A DNA stretch of 64,000 nucleotides from Flavobacterium gelidicaeli (GCF_013294005.1 NZ_JABSNK010000004.1:62001-126000); one strand, 5' to 3'. Counted from the first letter of the stretch, positions 10,005-19,825 are shown. The notes: generated by a model from the sequence alone, not told the origin. Program-made: numbers and translations.

Positions 10005-10049
10005 ACTTCATATTTTGATCTCCAAAGCGGATAGTATCAAGATGAAAGT
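10005..10049 (+). promoter_or_regulatory. hairpin in the rpoA-rplQ spacer
   Basis: The 63-base spacer contains ACTTCAT (10005-10011) opposite ATGAAAGT (10042-10049) and TTGAT (10015-10019) opposite ATCAA (10036-10040), around a loop of about 16 bases. No U-run follows, so it is not an intrinsic terminator. It could be an L17-responsive or RNA-processing element that uncouples rplQ from rpoA. The role is inferred from position only. Confidence 0.4.
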
Positions 10050-10064
10050 ATAAAAATACACGTC

Positions 10065-10553
10065 ATGAGACACGGAAAAAAATTCAATCACTTAAGCAGA
10101 CAGACAGCACATAGAAAATCTATGTTAGCTAATATGGCTTGTTCTCTTATTGAGCACAAACGTATTAATACTACTGTTGCTAAAGCAAAAGCGCTTAAAC
10201 AATTTGTTGAGCCTTTAATAACAAAATCAAAATCAGATACGACTCACAATCGTCGTATTGTTTTTGCTTATTTACGTAGCAAATATGCCGTAACTGATTT
10301 ATTCAGAGACGTAGCTGCTAAAGTAGGAGACCGTCCAGGTGGATACACTCGTATCATTAAAGTTGGAAATCGTTTGGGAGATAATGCTGATATGGCAATG
10401 ATCGAACTTGTAGATTTCAATGAACTTTATAATGGAGGTAAAAAAGAAGTTAAAAAAGCTAAAAGCCGTCGTGGTGGAAAAGCTAAAAAAGGTGATGAAG
10501 CTACTGAAGCTCCAGCTCCTGAAACTGAAACATCTACTGACGCTGCTGAATAG
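10065..10553 (+). CDS. rplQ: 50S ribosomal protein L17
   Basis: 162-residue protein near the tunnel exit. The core begins [20 protein letters not shown] and includes [21 protein letters not shown] tail from about residue 125 is first Lys-rich and then Ala/Pro/Glu/Thr-rich. It is absent from E. coli L17 and commonly seen in Bacteroidota. Last gene of the ribosomal run, ending at a strong terminator. Confidence 0.97.
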   Translation: MRHGKKFNHLSRQTAHRKSMLANMACSLIEHKRINTTVAKAKALKQFVEPLITKSKSDTTHNRRIVFAYLRSKYAVTDLFRDVAAKVGDRPGGYTRIIKVGNRLGDNADMAMIELVDFNELYNGGKKEVKKAKSRRGGKAKKGDEATEAPAPETETSTDAAE

Positions 10554-10581
10554 TTATGAAAATAATCATTCAATAAAAATT

Positions 10582-10616
10582 AAGGATAAGCTATTTATAG
10601 TTTATCCTTTTTTTTT
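10582..10616 (+). terminator. intrinsic terminator of the ribosomal operon
   Basis: AAGGATAA (10582-10589) pairs with TTATCCTT (10602-10609). The stem extends inward through GCTA/TAGT to a TTTA loop and is followed by an unbroken T-run to 10616. Confidence 0.85.
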
Positions 10617-10757
10617 GGAATGCAAATATTGTTTATCTAATAATTATTTTTTTAATTGTTCGTCTGGTTTTCTCATTTGATACTCAGCATAATTATAGCA
10701 ATAACCTTTTTGTTTTATAATAAATTTTAAAAGTTTGCTTCCATTATATTAAAAAAT

Positions 10758-10765
10758 TAAATTTG
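10758..10765 (+). promoter_or_regulatory. carA promoter -7 element
   Basis: TAAATTTG matches the Bacteroidota -7 consensus TAnnTTTG and lies 19 bases before the carA ATG, so the leader would be about 12 bases. No clear -33 TTTG is visible at the expected spacing. Confidence 0.45.
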
Positions 10766-10783
10766 CACTATATTTAACTACAC

Positions 10784-11884
10784 ATGAAATATACAACACG
10801 ACAAAGCGCTGTCCTTTTATTAAGCGATGGTACAATTTTTCACGGAAAATCAATTGGAATTAGCGGAACTACTTTTGGTGAAGTTTGTTTTAATACTGGG
10901 ATGACAGGGTATCAAGAAATTTTTACTGATCCATCTTATTTTGGGCAAATTATGGTTACTACTAATCCTCATATTGGGAATTATGGTGTCAACGACAATG
11001 AAGTCGAATCAGACGGGATTAAAATTGCTGGTTTAGTTTGCAAAAACTTTAGCTTTAATTATTCTCGCGAAGATGCTTCTGGTAGTCTAGAAGATTATTT
11101 TCAAAAAGAAAACTTAATTTGTATTTCAGATGTTGATACACGTGCTTTAGTTAGCTACATTAGAGATAATGGAGCGATGAATGCTGTTATTTGTACAGAT
11201 GGAACTGCTGTTGAGGATTTGAAAATAGCATTACAAAATGTGCCTGACATGAAAGGTTTGGAATTGGCTTCTAAAGTTTCTACTAAAGAACCTTATTTTT
11301 ATGGTGATGAAAACGCGAAGTATAAAGTGTCTGCTTTAGATCTTGGGATTAAAACAAACATATTACGTAATCTGGCTAAAAGAGATTGCTATATAAAGGT
11401 TTTTCCTTTCGATTCTTCTTTTGAAGAAATGGCTGCTTTTAATCCTAATGGTTATTTCTTGTCTAATGGTCCTGGAGATCCAGAACCACTTTCTAATGCT
11501 ATAGAGGTTGCAAAGAGTATAATAAAGTCTGATATTCCTTTATTTGGTATTTGTTTAGGGCATCAAGTTATAGGTTTAGCTAATGGTGTTTCTACTTATA
11601 AAATGTTTAATGGCCACCGTGGTATAAATCATCCCGTTAAGAATTTAATTTCTGGTAAGGGAGAAATAACTTCTCAAAATCATGGTTTTGCTGTAAATAA
11701 AGAGGAATTAGAGCGTAATAATGATTTAGAGATAACTCATGTGCATTTAAATGACGGAACAGTTGCCGGAATGAGAATGAAGAATAAAAAATGTTTTTCG
11801 GTGCAATACCATCCTGAAGCGAGTCCTGGACCTCACGATTCTTCGTATCTTTTTGATGAGTTTATTGAGAGTTTGAAAGGTTAA
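10784..11884 (+). CDS. carA: carbamoyl-phosphate synthase small (glutaminase) subunit
   Basis: Hydrolyses glutamine and channels ammonia to the large subunit CarB for carbamoyl phosphate, the precursor of pyrimidines and arginine. The 366-residue protein has the N-terminal CarA domain (GMTGYQEIFTDPSY) and a class I glutamine amidotransferase domain. The nucleophile is Cys257 in GICLGHQ, and His343 and Glu345 in YHPEAS complete the triad. carB is not adjacent. The gene is monocistronic, bounded by terminators on both sides. Confidence 0.97.
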   Translation: MKYTTRQSAVLLLSDGTIFHGKSIGISGTTFGEVCFNTGMTGYQEIFTDPSYFGQIMVTTNPHIGNYGVNDNEVESDGIKIAGLVCKNFSFNYSREDASGSLEDYFQKENLICISDVDTRALVSYIRDNGAMNAVICTDGTAVEDLKIALQNVPDMKGLELASKVSTKEPYFYGDENAKYKVSALDLGIKTNILRNLAKRDCYIKVFPFDSSFEEMAAFNPNGYFLSNGPGDPEPLSNAIEVAKSIIKSDIPLFGICLGHQVIGLANGVSTYKMFNGHRGINHPVKNLISGKGEITSQNHGFAVNKEELERNNDLEITHVHLNDGTVAGMRMKNKKCFSVQYHPEASPGPHDSSYLFDEFIESLKG

Positions 11885-11891
11885 TAATTTT

Positions 11892-11934
11892 AAAAAAGGA
11901 TAATATTAAGTCTGAATATTATCCTTTTTTTTAT
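11892..11934 (+). terminator. intrinsic terminator after carA
   Basis: A 16-bp perfect inverted repeat, 11892-11907 against 11915-11930, has core GGATAATATT/AATATTATCC and a 7-base loop. Its outer arms are A-rich and T-rich, so it can work in both directions. Confidence 0.9.
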
Positions 11935-12112
11935 ACTGTTGATATTAAATCGTGGCTATATACTAACGTTATGTTTTTCTATATTAAAAATATAAGATAA
12001 AAAAATCTTTGTATTTTTATCTTTATCGTTTTTATTTTGTTTTTTAAAAAAATTATAACGTTTTCGTTAATAACATTCACTTTTTTTCATAAAATCATTA
12101 GAAAAGATAGAA

Positions 12113-12120
12113 TATATTTG
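12113..12120 (+). promoter_or_regulatory. eno promoter -7 element
   Basis: TATATTTG fits the TAnnTTTG -7 consensus, 27 bases before the eno start codon. The region upstream is T-rich and a -33 element is not sharply defined. Confidence 0.45.
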
Positions 12121-12141
12121 TAATATAAAATTTAAAAATAA

Positions 12142-13440
<1,299 letters not shown>

Positions 13441-13460
13441 TTTAAGAAATAGTCTCTTAA

Positions 13461-13493
13461 AAAGCCATTCACTCAACACGGATGGCTTTTTTT
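13461..13493 (+). terminator. intrinsic terminator after eno
   Basis: AAAGCCAT (13461-13468) pairs with ATGGCTTT (13482-13489) around a 13-base loop, with a T-run to 13493. Confidence 0.85.
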
Positions 13494-13548
13494 GTAAAAT
13501 TTAACAATATCATTGTGTTTTTCTCTTTTTAATTAATGTTATTATCCT

Positions 13549-13556
13549 TAGATTTG
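13549..13556 (+). promoter_or_regulatory. gltA promoter -7 element
   Basis: TAGATTTG matches TAnnTTTG. A T-tract at 13526-13529 sits at the -33 spacing of about 19 bases. The predicted leader before the ATG at 13595 is about 30 bases. Confidence 0.4.
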
Positions 13557-13594
13557 GTAAATTATTAAATATAAAGATTTATTTCCAAAATATT

Positions 13595-14875
13595 ATGTCA
13601 AAAACAGCTATATTAGAAATTGATGGTAAGAAATTTGAGTTTCCGATGGTTAAAGGAAGCGAAAATGAAGAAGCTATCGATATAAACAAATTAAGAGATT
13701 TAACTGGTGTTATCACTTTAGATCCAGGGTATAAGAATTCAGGTTCTTGTACAAGTAAAATTACTTTCCTTGATGGAGAACTTGGGATTTTACGTTACAG
13801 AGGGTATTCTATTGAAGATTTAGCTGAAAAAGCAGACTTCTTAGAAGTTTCTTATTTATTGATTTTTGGAGACCTTCCTACTGCTTCACAGTTAGAGCAG
13901 TTTGAAGAAGATATCAGAAAACATACACTGGTTAATGAAGAAATGAAAAACATCATTGATGGTTTTCCTAGAACAGCACACCCAATGGGAGTTTTAGCTG
14001 CTTTAACAAGTGCATTAACTGCATTTAATCCTAAGTCTGTTAATGTAGATAATGAAAAAGAAATGTACCACGCTGTTTGTAAAACAATGGGTAAATTTTT
14101 AGTTATCGCTACTTGGACTTATAGAAAAAGTATGGGATATCCTTTAAATTATTATGATAATACTAAAGGGTATGTTGAAAATTTCATGCGATTAATGTTT
14201 GAATTGCCTACTCAGCCTTACAAACCAAACCCAATTGTAATTGATGCACTAGATAAGTTATTTATTCTTCATGCTGATCATGAGCAAAACTGTTCTACTT
14301 CTACGGTAAGAATGGTTGGTTCTTCTCACGCAGGATTATTCGCTTCAATTTCTGCAGGAGTTTCGGCATTATGGGGACCTCTTCACGGTGGTGCTAATCA
14401 AGCGGTACTTGAAATGTTAGAGGAAATCAATAAAAATGGTGGGGATACTGATGCTTATTTGGCTAAAGCCAAAGATAAAAATGATCCATTCCGTTTAATG
14501 GGATTTGGTCATAGAGTATATAAAAACTTTGATCCACGTGCAAGAATTATAAAAAAAGCAGCAAAAGAGGTTTTAGAAACTTTAGGAGTTGAAGATCCAA
14601 TTCTTGAAATTGCTAAAAAATTAGAAGCAGCTGCTTTAGAAGATGAATACTTCAAATCAAGAAACTTATATCCTAATGTTGATTTCTATTCAGGAATTAT
14701 ATATAGAGCATTAGGAGTACCTACTGATATGTTTACAGTAATGTTTGCTATTGGACGTTTACCAGGTTGGATCGCACAATGGAAAGAAATGCGTGAAAAC
14801 AAAGAGCCTATAGGAAGGCCAAGACAGGTTTACACAGGTTCTACCTTAAGAGAATTCAAAAAAGGAGAAAAATAA
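13595..14875 (+). CDS. gltA: citrate synthase
   Basis: Condenses acetyl-CoA and oxaloacetate to citrate, the entry step of the TCA cycle. At 426 residues it is the long hexameric (type II) kind, with the N-terminal beta-rich part (residues 1-60) before the helical core. Catalytic-site motifs are LFILHADHEQN, GPLHGGANQAVL with its histidine, and GFGHRVYKNFDPRA. The C-terminal RPRQVYTGSTLREF is conserved. Transcribed alone, with a terminator 12 bases after the stop. Confidence 0.97.
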   Translation: MSKTAILEIDGKKFEFPMVKGSENEEAIDINKLRDLTGVITLDPGYKNSGSCTSKITFLDGELGILRYRGYSIEDLAEKADFLEVSYLLIFGDLPTASQLEQFEEDIRKHTLVNEEMKNIIDGFPRTAHPMGVLAALTSALTAFNPKSVNVDNEKEMYHAVCKTMGKFLVIATWTYRKSMGYPLNYYDNTKGYVENFMRLMFELPTQPYKPNPIVIDALDKLFILHADHEQNCSTSTVRMVGSSHAGLFASISAGVSALWGPLHGGANQAVLEMLEEINKNGGDTDAYLAKAKDKNDPFRLMGFGHRVYKNFDPRARIIKKAAKEVLETLGVEDPILEIAKKLEAAALEDEYFKSRNLYPNVDFYSGIIYRALGVPTDMFTVMFAIGRLPGWIAQWKEMRENKEPIGRPRQVYTGSTLREFKKGEK

Positions 14876-14887
14876 AATAATCTGCTT

Positions 14888-14920
14888 AAAAGCCTCACTA
14901 AATAGTGAGGCTTTTTTTTT
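14888..14920 (+). terminator. intrinsic terminator after gltA
   Basis: A 12-bp inverted repeat, core AGCCTCACTA with TAGTGAGGCT, has a two-base centre (so a slightly larger real loop) and is followed by a T-run. The T-run abuts the -7 element of the next gene. Confidence 0.88.
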
Positions 14921-14927
14921 ACCTTTG
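14920..14927 (+). promoter_or_regulatory. promoter -7 element of the amidinohydrolase pair
   Basis: TACCTTTG matches TAnnTTTG and lies 19 bases before the ATG at 14947. It starts at the very end of the gltA terminator T-run, so terminator and promoter are packed back to back. Confidence 0.5.
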
Positions 14928-14946
14928 TCCAAATTAATAACGCTAT

Positions 14947-15861
14947 ATGTTAGAATTAAAAGTAAATAACGAAACGTCAAAGCTACAAGCAGTAGTATTA
15001 GGTAGTGCCAATAATAATGGGCCTACACCTTCTGTAGAGGAAGCGTATGATCCAAAATCATTAGAACATATATTGGCAGGAACTTATCCAGTAGAGCAAG
15101 ATATGATTGAAGAAATGGATGCTTTTTATACTGTTTTAAAAAAATACAATGTAACTGTTTTTAGACCAGAGTTAATAGAAAATTACAATCAGATTTTTTC
15201 TCGTGATATTGGTTTTGTTATTGATGATGTTTTTGTTAAAGCAAACATTTTGCCTGAAAGAGAAAGAGAGTTAGACGCTATTCAATATGTTATTGATAAA
15301 ATTGATCCAAAAAAAGTAGTGCGTCCGCCGGAAGAAGTACATATTGAAGGTGGTGATGTGATGCTTTGGAACGATTATATTTTTATTGGTACTTACAAGG
15401 GGAGTGATTATAAAGATTATATGACTGCTCGTACTAATAAAGAAGGAGTTCAATTTATAAAAGAGTTGTTCCCTAACAAAATAGTGAAAGAATTTGATTT
15501 AGTAAAATCAAAGTTAGAAGCGAGAGACAACGCTTTGCATTTAGATTGTTGTTTTCAACCTGTAGGGAAAGACAAGGGAATTATTTATAAAAGTGGTTTT
15601 AGAGAAGAGGCAGACTATTTGTACTTGGTGAATCTCTTTGGAAAGGAAAATTTATTCCACATTACAAGAGACGAAATGTACACGATGAATTCGAATGTTT
15701 TTTCGATAGATTCAAATGTTGTTGTATCTGAACGAAATTTTACTAGATTGAATAATTGGTTGCGTTCTAATGATTTTATCGTCGAAGAGATTCCTTACGC
15801 AGAAATTTCAAAACAAGAAGGATTATTGCGCTGTTCTACTTTGCCTTTAATTAGAGGTTAA
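14947..15861 (+). CDS. arginine deiminase / dimethylarginine dimethylaminohydrolase-like enzyme
   Basis: Guanidine-group-modifying enzyme of the pentein fold, 304 residues, cytoplasmic. The catalytic elements are visible: EGGD at 134-137, His198 in ALHLD, and the nucleophilic Cys296 in LLRCSTLPL close to the C-terminus. The family releases citrulline from arginine or methylated arginines; which substrate is used cannot be told from sequence. It lacks the extra helical domain of classical ArcA arginine deiminase. The adjacent ctlX suggests a two-step route from arginine via citrulline to ornithine. Confidence 0.85.
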   Translation: MLELKVNNETSKLQAVVLGSANNNGPTPSVEEAYDPKSLEHILAGTYPVEQDMIEEMDAFYTVLKKYNVTVFRPELIENYNQIFSRDIGFVIDDVFVKANILPERERELDAIQYVIDKIDPKKVVRPPEEVHIEGGDVMLWNDYIFIGTYKGSDYKDYMTARTNKEGVQFIKELFPNKIVKEFDLVKSKLEARDNALHLDCCFQPVGKDKGIIYKSGFREEADYLYLVNLFGKENLFHITRDEMYTMNSNVFSIDSNVVVSERNFTRLNNWLRSNDFIVEEIPYAEISKQEGLLRCSTLPLIRG

Positions 15862-15903
15862 TTGTTCGATTTGCTAAATAGAATGCTATAAAAAAAATAT
15901 AAA

Positions 15904-16839
15904 ATGAAACAAACTACTAATTCAATTTTGATGATTCGTCCAGTGGCGTTTCGTATGAATGAACAAACAGCAGTGAATAATTATTATCAAAAAGTTCTTG
16001 ACGGACTTTTGCCTGCTACGGTTAATGCTAAAGCACAACAAGAATTTGACGATTTTGCAAATAAATTAAGAGCAGTAGGTGTTGATGTAACTGTTGTTGA
16101 TGATACTTTAAACCCAGATACACCAGATAGTATTTTTCCTAATAACTGGGTTTCTTTCCATGAAAATGGGGATGTTGCACTTTACCCTATGTTTGCTGAG
16201 AACCGTCGTGTTGAACGTCGTGAAGAAATCTTAGATGAATTAGAGGAAAAAGGATTTAAGATCGATACTATTGTAGACTATACTTCTGCTGAAGAAGATG
16301 GTTTTTTCTTAGAAGGTACGGGTAGTTTGTTATTAGATAGAGCAAATGAAAAAGCCTATTGTGCTTTGTCGCCAAGAGCTGACGAAGAGTTGTTTATTGA
16401 ATTCTGTGAAGATTTTGATTATGCACCAGTAGTATTCGAAGCTTTTCAAACAGTTGATGGGGAACGTAAACTTATTTACCACACTAATGTAATGATGTGT
16501 TTAGGGGAGACTTTTGCTGTAATTTGTGCAGAATGTATCGATGATAAGAAAGAGCGTAAAATGGTTCTTGATAATTTAAAAGATGACGGAAAAGAAGTTA
16601 TTTTAATCACTGAAGCTCAAGTAAATAATTTTGCTGGGAACATGTTAGAAGTTCGTGGGGCAGCTGATAAAAGATATTTAGTGATGAGTGCTGCGGCGCA
16701 TACAAGTTTGACTGCTAAGCAAATTGAGCAATTAGAAAAACATGCTACAATCCTTAGTTCTAGTTTAGATACTATTGAAGCATGTGGGGGCGGAAGTGCT
16801 CGTTGCATGATGGCAGAGATATTTTTGCCAAAAGCATAA
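15904..16839 (+). CDS. ctlX: citrulline hydrolase CtlX family protein
   Basis: 311-residue pentein-fold hydrolase related to arginine deiminase. CtlX from Francisella is known to be needed for citrulline use. The N-terminus NSILMIRPVAFRMNEQTAVN is typical of the family. Catalytic candidates are Glu137 in LEGTGS, His193 in YHTNVMM and the nucleophile Cys301 in SARCMMAEIFLP. Only 42 bases separate it from the preceding amidinohydrolase, so the two are probably co-transcribed. It ends before a bidirectional terminator shared with the convergent marC-type gene. Confidence 0.85.
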   Translation: MKQTTNSILMIRPVAFRMNEQTAVNNYYQKVLDGLLPATVNAKAQQEFDDFANKLRAVGVDVTVVDDTLNPDTPDSIFPNNWVSFHENGDVALYPMFAENRRVERREEILDELEEKGFKIDTIVDYTSAEEDGFFLEGTGSLLLDRANEKAYCALSPRADEELFIEFCEDFDYAPVVFEAFQTVDGERKLIYHTNVMMCLGETFAVICAECIDDKKERKMVLDNLKDDGKEVILITEAQVNNFAGNMLEVRGAADKRYLVMSAAAHTSLTAKQIEQLEKHATILSSSLDTIEACGGGSARCMMAEIFLPKA

Positions 16840-16882
16840 TAGTACCTAAAACTATTTCAATATAGTCTAGCCTAATTTTTAT

Positions 16883-16931
16883 CACTTCGAGCGCATTAGA
16901 GATACGCGAGTGGTTCTCGACTCTGCTCGAA
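16883..16931. repeat. degenerate intergenic inverted repeat, copy A
   Basis: TTCGAGCGCATTAGAGA (16886-16902) is an imperfect inverted copy of TCTCGACTCTGCTCGAA (16915-16931). The right half also matches 62452-62477 in this window at 19 of 26 positions. The sequence resembles a GGTTCTCGACT-type repeat I associate with intergenic regions of flavobacterial genomes. G+C is higher than in the flanking spacer. Confidence 0.5.
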
Positions 16932-16983
16932 TTATCAATTGGGATTTTTTATGATTAGTATTGTTATAGCTTAACTTTTACAT

Positions 16984-17019
16984 AAAAAAAACACCTTCAG
17001 TATTTGGAGGTGTTTTTTT
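16984..17019. terminator. bidirectional terminator between ctlX and the marC-type gene
   Basis: ACACCT pairs with AGGTGT (plus a wobble and a C-G pair), with a 7-base loop. The stem is preceded by eight A and followed by seven T, so it serves both converging genes. Confidence 0.85.
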
Positions 17020-17025
17020 AGTTTG

Positions 17026-17658
17026 TTATTTCATGAAATTCGTTTGTACAATTGTTATAATTGAGCTGATGATGTATTGTATCCCAATTGCAATAACTAT
17101 AAAACCTACAATTCGGGAAATAGCTACAATTCCTGAAGCCCCAAGGATTTTGGCTAAATAATGAGCACTTCGTAAAGTGATAAAAATAGCAATTGCAACA
17201 GCAAGTATCGCTAGAATACATATTATAATGTCAGATAGGGTGTTGTGTTCATGATAGAAAGCAATCAATAATGAAATTGATCCTGGTCCAGCGAGCATGG
17301 GGATTGCGAGTGGAGTTAAGGCAATGTCGTTTCTTCTTTGTGCGTCGTTTTCAACTTTTTTATTAACCCCTCTTTTTTTGTTGAAATTTCCTGTAAGCAA
17401 TGAAAACCCTGACGTGGCAATAATAATTCCTCCTGCAATTCGAAGCGCTTCTATGCTAATTCCGAAAAAAGTCAACACATATTCTCCAAAGAAAAACGAA
17501 ATAATCAATATTATAAAGACATTAATAGCTGTCCATAATGAAATTCTGGAACGCTCGCTTTTACTGTCGTCCATTGTTAAGCCAACAAAAATAGGCACGG
17601 TTCCAATAGGATTTAAGACGGAAAATAAAGCAGCAAATAGGTAAATAAAAAGTTCCAT
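17026..17658 (-). CDS. MarC/NAAT-family integral membrane protein
   Basis: 210 residues with about six hydrophobic helices, starting MELFIYLFAALFSVLNPIGTVPIF. The NPIGT motif in the first helix and ALTPLAIPMLAGPGSISLLI in the middle are typical of the MarC family, once described as neutral amino-acid transporters but without an established substrate. The gene is divergent from the CoA-binding gene and shares its 175-base upstream region. Function beyond membrane transport-like protein is not assigned. Confidence 0.85.
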   Translation of the reverse strand: MELFIYLFAALFSVLNPIGTVPIFVGLTMDDSKSERSRISLWTAINVFIILIISFFFGEYVLTFFGISIEALRIAGGIIIATSGFSLLTGNFNKKRGVNKKVENDAQRRNDIALTPLAIPMLAGPGSISLLIAFYHEHNTLSDIIICILAILAVAIAIFITLRSAHYLAKILGASGIVAISRIVGFIVIAIGIQYIISSIITIVQTNFMK

Positions 17659-17807
17659 GTTTTTTTGGCGAAATTAGTTTGTTAGTGTTGTTGCGTGTGC
17701 TTTCAATAGATTAAGAAAAGGTTATCGTTTGTCCCTTTTTTTATTGCTAATGCAAAAGCAGAAAAGAAAGATATTAATTTTAATTGAAATGAACTATACT
17801 ATTTTAG

Positions 17808-17815
17808 TACTTTTG
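17808..17815 (+). promoter_or_regulatory. promoter -7 element of the CoA-binding gene
   Basis: TACTTTTG matches TAnnTTTG and lies 18 bases before the ATG at 17834. No distinct -33 TTTG is seen. Confidence 0.45.
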
Positions 17816-17833
17816 TAGAAAAATATTTAAGTA

Positions 17834-18199
17834 ATGAAAAATAAAAAAACTTTAGTTCTTGGTGCATCCACAAAACCAGAGCGATACGCCTTTAAGGCAA
17901 TTACCATGCTTACTGAAAAAGGACACTCTGTTCTTGCTATTGGGCAAAATGCTGGTGAAGTTGCCGGAGTTAAAATTAAAACTAAAGCCATTCCGTTATC
18001 TAATATAGATACTGTGAGTTTGTATTTAAACCCAGCACGTCAACGTGATTATTACAACTATATCGTAGAGGCAAAACCAAAACGCGTTATTTTTAATCCT
18101 GGAACCGAAAATCCTGAGTTGGTTCAGTTATTAACATTAAACAATATCAAATCAGAAGTTGCTTGTACATTAGTGCTTTTGACTACTAATAGGTATTAA
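17834..18199 (+). CDS. CoA-binding domain protein (YccU-like)
   Basis: Small single-domain Rossmann protein of 121 residues related to the CoA-binding domain of succinyl-CoA synthetase alpha. It begins KTLVLGASTKPERYAFKAI and has the loop IDTVSLYLNPARQRDYYNYI and VIFNPGTENPEL, matching the YccU/CoA_binding_2 family. Partner and reaction are unknown. It is a single-gene unit followed by a repeat-like spacer. Confidence 0.8.
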   Translation: MKNKKTLVLGASTKPERYAFKAITMLTEKGHSVLAIGQNAGEVAGVKIKTKAIPLSNIDTVSLYLNPARQRDYYNYIVEAKPKRVIFNPGTENPELVQLLTLNNIKSEVACTLVLLTTNRY

Positions 18200-18312
18200 T
18201 TTCTTTAGGAGCTAATCCTGCTATTTGCTATACCCCAGCAAAGCGAACTGACGAAGTAATCATTCTTTTTTTTCTTTAAAAGAGAAAGGATTTTTTTCTG
18301 CTATCAGACTAA
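18200..18312. repeat. degenerate flavobacterial intergenic element
   Basis: The spacer between the CoA-binding gene and the convergent symporter begins TTTCTTTAGGAGCTAATCC, then CTGCTATTTGCTATA, and ends AAAGGATTTTTTTCTGCTATC. This resembles, from memory, the AGCTATTTCCCGCT ... AAAGGAT ... GCTATC element scattered between genes in Flavobacterium genomes. The inner part holds a T-rich arm against an A/G-rich arm around TTTAAA, so it may also act as a terminator. Family assignment is unverified. Confidence 0.4.
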
Positions 18313-18316
18313 AAAA

Positions 18317-19825
18317 TTAAAATGAGACCTTTTCAGTAGTGGGTTTACTGATTATAAGTAGACCTAAAAATGTTATCAGTCCATTGATAATGATCAGTTC
18401 GTTGTCAAAAACATATCCAAAAAATAAGCTTTTCGAATTTTCGCTAATTAAGAAAGTCAAAGCTGGAGATACTACACAAATAAAAGGGACTAGTTTGTCT
18501 GTAACGGTTTTGGATTTCATAAATAATCCAAAACTGTATAGTCCTAGTAGTGGTCCATACGTATAAGAGGCTACTCTAAAAATCATTCCTACAACTGAGC
18601 TGTCATTCACGGCGTTAAAAAAGATAATTACAAAAAACATCAATAATGAAAACCCTACGTGAACAAAGTGTCTTGTTCTTACCACGTTTGGTTTGTTGAG
18701 ATTTTCTGTTTTATCCATTGCTAAAAAATCGACACAAAAAGAAGTGGTTAGTGCGGTTAAAGCAGAATCTGTAGTGGCAAATGTCGCTGCTGTCAATCCT
18801 AGTAGAAATACCACCGAAGGAATTATCGTTAGGTGGTGAAAAGCAATTTCTGGAAAAAGAAGATCGGTTCTTGGTTTACCTGTGATTAAATCGGTAGGTA
18901 CTGCTATGCCATTTTTAGCGGCAAAAATATACAGCAAAGCTCCTACGCTCAAAAAGAAAATATTTATCAAAACAAATATTACCGTAAAGCTGTACATGTT
19001 TTTTTGTGCTTCTTTAATCGTTGCACAACTTAGGTTTTTTTGCATTAAGTCTTGATCTAATCCCACCATGGCTATGGTAACGAATATTCCGCCTAGAATT
19101 TGTTTTACAAAATGAAACTTACTAGAGACAAAATCATCAAAGAAAAATATCTTAGAATAATTACTGTTTTTTACTTCTTCAAATGCTTCCACCATATTCA
19201 GGTTCATGCTCTGACAAATGAAATAAATAGTCATAAATACGGATGTCACTAAGAAAAATGTTTGCAAGGTATCCGTGATAATGATGGTTTTTAATCCACC
19301 GCGGTAAGTGTAGGCGAAAATTAAAGCTAACGAAATCATTACAGTGGCTGCAAACGGAATGCCATAAAAATCAAAAACGTAGCGTTGTAAAACAATTACC
19401 ACAAGATAAAGTCTAAAAGCGGAGCCTATTGTTCTACTAATCAAGAATATCGTAGCTGCCGTTTTATAGGAGTACGTGCCAAGTCTGCGTTCAATATAAC
19501 CATAAATTGAAGTCAGGTTCAGGCGGTAGTATAAAGGGAGTAATATTCTAGCAATAATCAGGAAACCAATAGCGTTCCCTAAAACAAATTGAAAGTATTT
19601 AAACTGTTCTCCACTAGGAGCGCCTACTTCACCAGGCACCGAAATAAAGGTTACGCCAGATAAGGCTGTTCCAATCATTCCAAAAGCAACTAAGTACCAT
19701 TTAGAGTTTTTATTGGCTTTAAAAAACGCTTCGTTTCCATTGTCTTTTCTACTGGTAAAATGAGAGATTGTAAACAGTATCCCAAAATAAATAATGATTA
19801 GCGTGAGTATTGTAAATGGAGTCAT
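18317..19825 (-). CDS. sodium:solute symporter (SSS family)
   Basis: Inner-membrane sodium-coupled transporter of 502 residues with about 13 predicted helices. Diagnostic stretches are GTALSGVTFISVPG in the first cytoplasmic region and LGLTAATFATTDSALTALTT in a central helix. An in-frame start seven codons upstream (19846) exists. I prefer the ATG at 19825, which gives MTPFTILTLIIIYFGILF directly at the first helix. Substrate is unknown. It is divergent from recR. Confidence 0.85.
   Translation of the reverse strand: MTPFTILTLIIIYFGILFTISHFTSRKDNGNEAFFKANKNSKWYLVAFGMIGTALSGVTFISVPGEVGAPSGEQFKYFQFVLGNAIGFLIIARILLPLYYRLNLTSIYGYIERRLGTYSYKTAATIFLISRTIGSAFRLYLVVIVLQRYVFDFYGIPFAATVMISLALIFAYTYRGGLKTIIITDTLQTFFLVTSVFMTIYFICQSMNLNMVEAFEEVKNSNYSKIFFFDDFVSSKFHFVKQILGGIFVTIAMVGLDQDLMQKNLSCATIKEAQKNMYSFTVIFVLINIFFLSVGALLYIFAAKNGIAVPTDLITGKPRTDLLFPEIAFHHLTIIPSVVFLLGLTAATFATTDSALTALTTSFCVDFLAMDKTENLNKPNVVRTRHFVHVGFSLLMFFVIIFFNAVNDSSVVGMIFRVASYTYGPLLGLYSFGLFMKSKTVTDKLVPFICVVSPALTFLISENSKSLFFGYVFDNELIIINGLITFLGLLIISKPTTEKVSF

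Noticed and set aside
10420..10680. 86-codon frame over the rplQ tail and terminator
   Set aside because: It is an off-frame reading of the lysine-rich rplQ tail and runs through the terminator hairpin.
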